A stretch of 64,000 bases of DNA. It comes from Effrenium voratum (Eukaryota; Sar; Dinophyceae; Suessiales; Symbiodiniaceae). The notes beneath the pieces are model-generated. The model was not told the origin of the DNA. It did no database searches and worked only from the letters and a program-made list of their open reading frames with translations. Positions 56,568 through 64,000 of this stretch are shown here, in pieces. A program made the position numbers and the translations under genes. Each line of letters starts with the position of its first letter. Within the stretch, counting starts at the first letter, position 1. Where the stretch lies: positions 401,606-465,605 of the forward strand of contig CAUJNA010001247.1 in the NCBI GenBank assembly GCA_963377175.1. The letters run 5' to 3'.

Positions 56568-58895
56568 CCCTGCTACACAAACACACACCCAGATGCACAG
56601 AATGCTGCGCCTGCCACAACTTCGGCAATGGCATCTCCACACCCAGATGCACAGAATGCAGCGCCTGCCACGACTTCGGCAACGGCATCGCCAAAGTGCT
56701 GCGCCTGCCACGATTTCGCACGCCCCCCGCCGCGCGCGCGACAACATCCTGTCCCTCTAGACAGCTGCCGAATGCGACCCCTGCCACACAAACACACACC
56801 CAGATGCACAGAATGCTGCGCCTGCCACGACTTCGGCAACGGCATCGCTAAAGTGCTGCGCCTGCCACGATTTCGCACGCCCCCCGCCGCGCGCGCGCCA
56901 ACATCCTGTCCCTCTAGACAGCTGCCGAACGCTACCCCTGCCACACAAACACACACCCAGATGCACAGAATGCTGCGCCTGCCACGACTTCGGCAACGGC
57001 ATCGCCAAAGTGCTGCGCCTGCCACGATTTCGCACGCCCCCCGCCGCGCGCGCGCCAACATCCTGTCCCTTTAGACAGCCGCAAATTTCTGCCCCTGCCA
57101 CACAAACACACACCCAGATGCACAGAATGCTGCGGCTGCCACGACTTCGGCAACGGCATCTCCAAAGTGCTGCGCCTGCCACGATTTCGCACGCTCCCCC
57201 CGCCCGCGCGCGCGACAACATCCTGTCCCTTTAGACAGCTGCCGAATGCTGCGCCTGCCATGATTTCGCACGCCCCCTGCCGCGCGCGCGACAACATCCT
57301 GTCCTTTTAGACAGCTGCCAAATGCTGCCCCTGCCACACAAACACACCCCCAGATGCACAGAATGCTGCGCCTGCCACGACTTCGGCAATGGCGTCGCCA
57401 AAGTGCTGCGCCTGCCACGATTTCGCACGCCCCCCGCCGCGCGCACGACAACATCCTGTCCCGTTAGACAGCTGCCGAATGCTGCGCCTGCCACGATTTG
57501 GCACGCCCCCCGCCGCGCGCGCGGCCAAAGTGCTGCGCCTGCCACGATTTCGCACGCCCCACGGCATCGCTAAAGTGCTGCGCCTGCCACGATTTCGCAC
57601 GCCCCCCGCCGCGCGCGCGCCAACATCCTGTCCCTCTAGACAGCTGCCGAATGCTACCCCTGCCACACAAACACACACCCAGATGCACAGAATGCTGCGC
57701 CTGCCACGACTTCGTCAACGGCATCGCCAAAGTGCTGCGCCTGCCACGATTTCGCACGCCCCCCGCCGCGCGCGCGCCAACATCCTGTCCCTTTAGACAG
57801 CCGCAAATTTCTGCCCCCTGCCACACAAACACACACCCAGATGCACAGAATGCTGCGGCTGCCACGACTTCGGCAATGGCATCTCCAAAGTGCTGCGCCT
57901 GCCACGATTTCGCACGCCCCCCGCCGCGCGCGCGACAACATCCTGTCCCTTTAGACAGCTGCCGAATGCTGCGCCTGCCACGATTTCGCACGCCCCCTGC
58001 CGCGCGCGCGACAACATCCTGTCCTTTTAGACAGCTGCCAAATGCTGCCCCTGCCACACAAACACACCCCCAGATGCACAGAATGCTGCGCCTGCCACGA
58101 CTTCGGCAATGGCATCGCCAAAGTGCTGCGCCTGCCACGATTTCGCACGCCCCCCGCCGCGCGCACGACAACATCCTGTCCCGTTAGACAGCTGCCGAAT
58201 GCTGCGCCTGCCACGATTTCGCACGCCCCCCGCCGCGCGCGCGACAACATCCTGTCCTTTTAGACAGCTGCCAAATGCTGCCCCTGCCACACAAACACAC
58301 ACCCAGATGCACAGAATGCTGCGCCTGCCACGACTTCGGCAACGGCATCGCCAAAGTGCTGCGCCTGCCACGATTTCGCACGCCCCCCGCCGCGCGGACA
58401 ACATCCTGTCCCGTTAGACAGCTGCCGAACGCTGCGCCTGCCACGATTTCGCACGCCCCCCGCCGCGCGCGCGACAACATCCTGTCCCTTTTAGACAGCT
58501 GCCAAACGCTGCACAAACACACACCCAGATGCACAGAATGCTGCGCCTGCCACGACTTTGGCAATGGCATCGCCAAAGTGCTGCGCCTGCCGCGATTTCG
58601 CACGCCCCCCGCCGCGCGCGCGACAACATCCTGTCCCGTTAGACAGCTGCCGAACGCTGCGCCTGCCACGATTTCGCACGCCCCCCGCCGCACAACATCC
58701 TGTCCTTTTAGACAGCTGCCAAATGCTGCCCCTGCCACACAAACACACACCCAGATGCACAAAATGCTGCGCCTGCCACGACTTCGGCAATGGCATCGCC
58801 AAAGTGCTGCGCCTGCCACGATTTCGCACGCCCCCCGCCGCGCGCGCGACAACATCCTGTCTCTTGCGCGACAACATCCAGTCCCTTTACACGGT
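56568..58895. repeat. Satellite array, about 157-bp unit with higher-order 230-bp units
   Basis: About a dozen copies of CCAGATGCACAGAATGCTGC, CACGACTTCGGCAA, AAAGTGCTGCGCCTGCCACG, ATTTCGCACGCCCC and ACAACATCCTGTCC blocks. The marker CCCAGATGCACAGAATG recurs about every 157 bp early, then about every 225 to 237 bp where a second GATTTCGCACGCCCC block is added. Open frames on both strands are artefacts of the array. Confidence 0.95.
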
Positions 58896-58896
58896 G

Positions 58897-59390
58897 TGAG
58901 TGAAAGCTGAGTGTGAGTGAGTCAGCGAGTGTGAGTGAGTGAGTGAGCGAGTGGGTGAGTGAGTGAGTGAGTGAATGAGAGTGAGTGAATGAGAGTGAGT
59001 GTGAGTGAGTGAGTGTGAGTGAGCGTGAGTGAGTGAGTGAGTGAGTGTGAGTGAGTGTGAGTGAGTGTGAGTGAGTGTGAGTGAGTGTGAGTGAGTGAGT
59101 GTGAGTGAGTGAGTGTGAGTGAGCGTGAGTGAGTGTGAGTGAGTGAGTGTGAGCGAGTGTGTAAGTGAGTGAGTGAGAGTGAGTGAGTGAGTGAGTGTGA
59201 GTGAGTGTGAGTGAGTGAGTGAGTGAGTGAGTGAGTGAGTGAGTGAGTGAGTGAGTGTGTGAGTGAGTGAGTGAGTGAGAGTGAGTGAGTGAGTGAGTGA
59301 GTGAGTGAGTGAGTGAGTGAGTGAGTGAGTGAGTGAGTGAGTGAGTGAGTGAGTGAGTGAGTGAGTGAGTGAGTGAGTGAGTGAGTGAGA
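58897..59390. repeat. (GAGT)n microsatellite
   Basis: About 490 bp of GAGT tetranucleotides with GTGTGA variants in the left two thirds and pure repeats at the right end. Minus-strand frames of Ser-Leu-Thr-His are artefacts. Confidence 0.97.
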
Positions 59391-59747
59391 CAGTGATGAG
59401 GAGGGAGGGCGGGAGGAGGAGGAGAAGGAGACGCGGCGCGCGGACGACGAGCGGTAAAAGTAAGAACCCCACACATAGATGTGGGGAAAAATGCGGAATC
59501 GTGTCGGGCCGCGATAAGTGAGGGGTGGCAGTTCGCCAGTGGTTGCGCAGCCCCGCTCTGGCCACGTCTCTCAACCATCTCGGCAGCATGAAGGTGGAGG
59601 CCGCCATGTGCCCGCTGGCCGCTCCTGGGTTCTTCAAGCGGAGCGCCTTGAACTGATCTTCGTCCGCCCCTCCCTTGCGCCGTCGGCAGCCAGCCGAAGG
59701 TTGGGACAGCTGAGACAATCCCGAGACAGGCCTGAGACCTGTCTCAG

Positions 59748-59832
59748 CAATAACAAGACAGCCAGCCTAAGATTGAGACAAACCAGGAACAGTCTCAGGT
59801 GTCTCAATCTTAGGCTGGCTGTCTTGTTATTG
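59748..59832. repeat. Perfect 33-bp inverted repeat, 19-nt loop
   Basis: Left arm 59748-59780 begins CAATAACAAGACAGCCAGCC; right arm 59800-59832 is its exact inverse complement. The surrounding GTCTCAGG-rich DNA (59700-59945) matches the region around 50813-50948. Confidence 0.97.
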
Positions 59833-59954
59833 CTGGGACAGGTCTGAGACACGTTTGAGACATTTCTGTTCGTGTGCAGTGTCTCAGGTGTGTCAGGTGT
59901 CTCACCCCTCGTCCCAGCTGTCTCAGCCCTCTCAGCCTTTGGCTGGATGTGGTC

Positions 59955-60355
59955 TGCCTAAACTAAGGGCCGTTGGGCAAGTCAGTACTAAGGGCCGTTG
60001 GGCGAACTCGTACTACGCGTTGGGCAAGTCAGTACTATGGGCGAACTCGTACTAAGGGCCGTTGGGCAAGTCAGTACTAAGGGCCGCCGTTGGGCGAACT
60101 TGTACTGAGGTCCGTTGGGCGAACTCGTACTAAGGGCCGTGGGAATCCGTACTATCCTACGTGCCCGCTCGGCGCCGTGCCCGCTCGGCACCGTGCCCGC
60201 TCGGCACTCCTAACCTAAAGTGCCGCTCGGCACTGCCTACTCCCCTAGAGCGCCCGCTCGGCACGTTTACCTAAGTGCCCGCTCGGCACTGTGCCCGCTC
60301 GGCACGCCTAAGTGCCAGCTCGGCACTCCAAAGTGCCAGCTCGGCACTAAAAAAA
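59955..60355. repeat. Two minisatellites (GGGCCGTTGGGC and GTGCCCGCTCGGCAC units)
   Basis: 59955-60150: ACTAAGGGCCGTTGGGCRA with AGTCAGT or ACTCGT, units 25 to 35 bp. 60150-60355: GTGCCCGCTCGGCAC and TGCCAGCTCGGCAC units; the GTGCC/GGCAC ends make each unit a small palindrome. Confidence 0.9.
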
Positions 60356-60704
60356 CGAGAAAAAAAAAGCCGCGGGCCCGAGCGATTTTTCCTCCAGCGG
60401 GTCGATGCCGGTTGCGGCGCTCACTGTCCTGCGAGGGATCAAGCGCGACGGTTCGGAAGGAAAAGGAAAAAGGGTCCTTTGCGCCGCTTCGGCGCAAAAA
60501 GATGAAGAGCCTTGACACGAAAGCGAGGCCGAACGATTTCAACGGACGACGGATGAGCCTTCAGACGCTCCAGCTCCTCGCGGAGCGCGCGAGCGTCGGC
60601 CTGGCGGGCGCAACGGGGGCGGGAAACGAAAAGACGCCCGGTAGCGGGCCTGGAAGCCCTGGGTCCACTGTTTCTCGCCGCGGAGCTCCGTCTCGAGAAC
60701 GGAT

Positions 60705-60870
60705 TAAAGTGCCCTACCGAGCCAAGTGCCCTACTCAAGCTAAGATTAAAGCGCCCTACCCTACCGAAGTGCCCTACCCGAGCTATGATTAAAGTGCCCT
60801 ACCCGAGCTATGATTAAAGCGCCCTACCCGAGCTATGATTAAAGCGCCCTACCCGAGCTATGATTTTTTT
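60705..60870. repeat. Minisatellite, GATTAAAGCGCCCTACCCGA units
   Basis: Five to six units of about 24 bp: ATTAAAGYGCCCTACCCGAG followed by CTATG. Frames across it are artefacts. Confidence 0.92.
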
Positions 60871-61311
60871 GTGCCCCTGCCAGAGCCAAGCCAGTGGTCT
60901 GCTGCTGCTGTTGCGTCCGGGCCGATGCGCTGCGATGAAGACATACTTCAACCTTCAAAGTTCTCATTTGACTGTTTGCCCTCAAGATCTGCACCAGTGT
61001 CGATCACACCGAAAGGCCCCTAGCAAGCAAACTCAAGCCAAAAAAAATCAACGTGACGTCCGTGCAAAATCGCAGCCGCGAGAACAAAGCATCTCCACAC
61101 CCCCAGCATCCCCCAGCAGAGGCGTCCCGAGCGACAAAACACCGTCCCGCGCGGAACACCGTGGAAAAAAAAACACGCGAAAACCATGCAAAATCATGTC
61201 ATGTCAAAACCATGCAAAAAATCATGTCATGCCATGCAAAAACCGTGCAAAACGAGCTATTACTCCGGTCCGTTTAGGGAGAATGCGCGCGGCCGGAAAC
61301 AAAAATGGACC

Positions 61312-61349
61312 AGTAGTAAGGAAAGGCAGCTTATACTACCCTAATTACT
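61312..61349 (+). repeat. Putative element border motif, copy 2
   Basis: AGTAGTAAGGAAAG then CAGCTTAT and ACCCTAATTACTT, matching 47572-47609. It is preceded at about 61243-61262 by CCGTGCAAAACGAGCTATTA, the motif that in the first locus lies at the opposite (right) end. Confidence 0.6.
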
Positions 61350-61361
61350 TAGGGGCCCAAC

Positions 61362-62140
61362 GACCGGCTGCAGGCCGACCTGATCGACTTCAGCCAGAAC
61401 ACCAAGGGGAAGACCAAGTACGGCCTCGTGGTCATGGACGTCTTCACCAGGGAGGCGGCCGTGGAGTCGCTGCAGAGAAGAGCGCCGCAAGCGGGCCACC
61501 CGGGAGCTGGTGGGCGAGGAGCGCAACTTCGTGGTCACCACGGACCTGGGCAACGAGCTCGCCTCCCTGGACCGGGAGCTGCCCGAGGAGGCCGTGCGGC
61601 CCGAGGACCGCAACGCCACGGCCGTGATCGACCGGGGCATCCAGACCCTGAAGAAGGACCTGGCCAGGCGAGTGGCCCCGCAAGACTTCGAGCAGGCCGC
61701 CGGGGCCTACAACGCCCGGCCGCGCGAGACGGTCTACGGGGCCCTAGAGGACGTGGAGCGGCAGCCGGCCACCGAGTTCCGGCTGCTGCAAGACAACGCG
61801 GACAAGTTCCAACAAAACAAGGATCTGACCGACCGCCGCATCAAGGCCATAGAGGACGCGGGGGCCTTCAGGGCTCCCACCAACGCCGCCCGGAGCTTCA
61901 ACCCCCAGTACGGGGACGTGCAGCGGCTGCAGGCCGTGGACTCCATGACGGTCCGCAGCACCGAGAGGCGGGAGACCCTGCTGAAGCTGGCCCTGCCGGC
62001 GCCCCAGGGCAGCGGCAACGCCGCGGGCAGGCTGACGAGGCGCGGCCGGCCCGCTGCGGCAAGGCAGCTGGAAGACTTCTTGGGGCAGCCCAGGAGGCCG
62101 GGCCAGCACAAGGCAAAAAAACATGTCTTAGCATATTGAT
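61362..62140 (+). pseudogene. rve-type integrase, copy 2, 5'-truncated, one frameshift
   Basis: Opens directly in the catalytic core: RLQADLIDFSQNTKGKTKYG (first Asp), then VVMDVFTREAAVESL. Sense shifts frame around 61470-61500, then RNFVVTTDLGNELASLDREL (second Asp), NATAVIDRGIQTLKKDLA (third acid region, D for E), AYNARPRETVYGALEDVE and a basic C-terminus ending VLAY-stop at 62139. The N-terminal MEALRDLADD part seen in copy 1 is absent. Much cleaner than copy 1, so a younger or better preserved insertion. No fibre or polymerase gene accompanies it. Confidence 0.85.
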
Positions 62141-62402
62141 GGGCTTTGGGGCCAAATCGCATGTAGCCAATTCCACATTTTCATGCGTTTGATTCGTCAC
62201 TCACCGGCTGCCCTCAAAATGCAAGCATTGAGAAAAGGAAACAAAAGGTCTCAACAGCCCCCTAAATCGTTCCATGGCCTTCCTCGGTTCCCCAATCTGC
62301 TCGTTCTGCACCCAGAAACTTTTTTCCTCATGCTCCGCAATTCTTTGAGCCCCGAGATCCAATTCTAGGCCAGGAAATGGCACAGCAGCAACAATTCAGC
62401 CT

Positions 62403-64000
62403 TCAAGGTTTGGCCGCCCTGGTTTGATAGAAGGCTCTACCAGCGTAGAAGCCAAAGTACTCCTGGTACTGCGCTTCAGATACGAAGATCAAGCGCTGTC
62501 CGCCGGTTTGTGGCTCAGTCTCTGTCCTTGTCAGCAAAAGCACCAGGATGTCAGCTTTGTCGCATGCTTTGTCAAGCTCGATCTCCACTTCTAATCGAGA
62601 CTCGCCCTTCTTGCATTGCAAACATTCAGAGATGGTGTGATTGTTGCCCCCTGCCCCCACCTCTTCCAACATGAGAAAGGCATCAGCAGCTGGAGCTCCG
62701 GCAGCATTCACGACCAAAACACGTTTGTCAGTCAACGTCACTGTAAGGCTTTGGTTTGTCATTTCAACTACGCACTGGTGCATTCCCAGTCCCTTAGGTA
62801 AATTTGTCCGAGCTTTGGGATTGCCGCAGCATGAGGACCTCGACAACAATTGCTTCCTGGATTTGGCAAATTGCAGATGCCGGTTGATGACCTTGGTGCT
62901 TTTCAAGCTGTCAGGCTGGATCACTGCACCCCTGTGTAGATCGGCAATGTCAACTAGTTGTCCATCCTCAAACGCAGAAGCTCGCAACACTCGAAACCTG
63001 GCATTGAATTCTTCCCACTGTTGCCAGGTTGGTTCTGACTCAAACAAGCGGTAGTCCATCAAGTTCCACGGTTGCAAATCGTCAGAGAACTTAGACAAAC
63101 TCAGCATCAAGTACAACCAAATGTAGGGCAAGTCGATGCGGTACAAGCACTGGGAGGGGTCGCCGTCCTTGAACTTAACGCGAATAAGCTCCACCTTCTC
63201 AGGATCTAGATTGCCGACCGTGTCTCCAGACCAAATCCATCTGCCTGAAACAGCTGCGCGAAGCAGTTCCTTGAGGTCTGCCTCCGGCTCAAGCTGAATG
63301 GCGTCGGGATATTTCTGCCTCAATTGTCTCATAACTGCACCCACCAAGGCAGTTGCTGCAGCGTTGGGCATCTCCATCAAGGCCTCTAGAAGGCACTCCA
63401 AAGCTCTGCCATGCCCGCCCATGTCTTCGATCAGAAGGTCTTTTAGGCGGTGGCCGGGCAGCACCGGCTGTTTGTTGCGGGTTACGGCGGTCACGCGTGG
63501 CAGCTCCAGAAAAACTCGGGCCTGGGGACTGCCAGCAAGTCCACTCTTCACATTTTGCAAAGCGGCCACACAGGCTACGACAAAGGGGCCTTCCTTTTGG
63601 TTGACGAGGCGGCAGACCTCCTGCATCACCTGATAGAATGGCAGGTCCTTGCCCACAGCATCACTGCGGTCAGTAAATCCAGGCAGACCTTGCATCCCGT
63701 CGACTCCGATCACCACCGTGCAATGATTGAGCTCATCACACAGCACAGCTGCAAAGACATCCTCTGCAACAAGGCTATCGGAGCATTCGACGCGGAATTC
63801 GGCGAAGTCTGCTGGAGCGCCGACCTCCCGAAAAGCCTCCTTGTTTGCATTCCTCAGCTGCCACAGCATGCGGCATGCCACAAAGCGTCGGGCATTGAGC
63901 TCCTCCGTGGCCCAGTCCCCGGGAGAGAGGGCGTTCTCGCAGCTGATCATGAAGCTCGTCGTTTGCTTGCTGAATTTCAGTTTCTGCCTTTCAGACACAT
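62403..64000 (-). CDS. Crinkler/RHS-like P-loop NTPase-domain protein, 5' end outside the window
   Basis: About 532 codons open from the window edge to TGA at 62403 without introns, unlike the neighbouring genes. HCTVVIGVDGMQGLPG looks like a Walker B strand, FVVACVAALQ a sensor strand, and IEDMGGHGRALECLLEALME matches the G-G-x-x-RALE motif after the ATPase core of Crinkler and trypanosome RHS proteins. The Walker A region would lie upstream, beyond the edge. The C-terminal third holds a Cys pair (SSCCGN) and beta-rich sequence. Such genes are often multicopy and linked to repeats. Family assignment rests on short motifs. Confidence 0.55.
   Translation of the reverse strand, partial: VSERQKLKFSKQTTSFMISCENALSPGDWATEELNARRFVACRMLWQLRNANKEAFREVGAPADFAEFRVECSDSLVAEDVFAAVLCDELNHCTVVIGVDGMQGLPGFTDRSDAVGKDLPFYQVMQEVCRLVNQKEGPFVVACVAALQNVKSGLAGSPQARVFLELPRVTAVTRNKQPVLPGHRLKDLLIEDMGGHGRALECLLEALMEMPNAAATALVGAVMRQLRQKYPDAIQLEPEADLKELLRAAVSGRWIWSGDTVGNLDPEKVELIRVKFKDGDPSQCLYRIDLPYIWLYLMLSLSKFSDDLQPWNLMDYRLFESEPTWQQWEEFNARFRVLRASAFEDGQLVDIADLHRGAVIQPDSLKSTKVINRHLQFAKSRKQLLSRSSCCGNPKARTNLPKGLGMHQCVVEMTNQSLTVTLTDKRVLVVNAAGAPAADAFLMLEEVGAGGNNHTISECLQCKKGESRLEVEIELDKACDKADILVLLLTRTETEPQTGGQRLIFVSEAQYQEYFGFYAGRAFYQTRAAKP

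Noticed and set aside
56530..58910. Many frames of 100 to 236 codons on both strands
   Set aside because: All are readings of the 157/230-bp satellite and repeat the same peptides.
58708..59718. 336-codon Ser/Leu/Thr/His frame
   Set aside because: Translation of the (GAGT)n microsatellite.
1..64000. Dinoflagellate spliced-leader relics (GCCATTTTGGCTCAAG)
   Set aside because: I looked for the leader and its complement and found only short partial resemblances, such as GTTGGCTCAAG near 30354, too short to claim.

Overview
This window is nuclear DNA of a dinoflagellate, most likely a Symbiodiniaceae-type genome. The evidence is in the splice sites. Three conserved housekeeping genes can be rebuilt exon by exon from motif matches. 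In all three the introns start with GA, GC or GT and end in AG followed by a G in the exon (AG|G), the pattern published for Symbiodinium genes. Exons are tiny (14 to about 110 nt in the AtuA gene), introns are long and full of short inverted-repeat elements, and every recognised host gene lies on the minus strand, as in dinoflagellate one-way gene arrays. Most long reading frames are artefacts of repeats or straddle two real exons.

Layout. 1-3 kb: repeats, including a 1 kb C-rich minisatellite. 3.9-11.4 kb (-): a two-RRM RNA-binding protein (Musashi/hnRNP type). 15.4-17.2 kb (-): a family I soluble inorganic pyrophosphatase. 20.8-30.25 kb (-): an AtuA/DUF1446-family protein, with 26 exons located from a plausible start to the stop. 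31-36 kb (-): exon-like pieces of one or more genes I cannot name. 36-45.4 kb: AT-rich islands, satellites, a tRNA-like relic and dispersed repeats. 45.7-53.2 kb: GC-rich decayed mobile DNA. It carries a tail-fibre-like protein with an S74-type chaperone domain, an rve-type integrase, an Ala-rich frame and, convergent to these, a truncated TVpol (family-A-like polymerase) fused to an SF3 helicase, as in virophages and Polinton-like viruses. 54.2-56.3 kb (-): a ubiquitin-specific-protease-like gene whose catalytic Cys reads Tyr. 56.5-61 kb: satellites and a perfect 33-bp palindrome. 61.3-62.1 kb: a second copy of the integrase. 62.4-64 kb (-): an intronless gene resembling the P-loop NTPase part of Crinkler/RHS proteins, running off the window.

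The host genes share no obvious pathway. The 47.5-53.2 kb relic with its second integrase copy is the best candidate for a little-described system: a dinoflagellate-resident Polinton-like or virophage-like element family. The reconstructed micro-exon genes with GA-AG introns are the best-supported result. Exon ends given with 'about' are not fixed by motif continuity.
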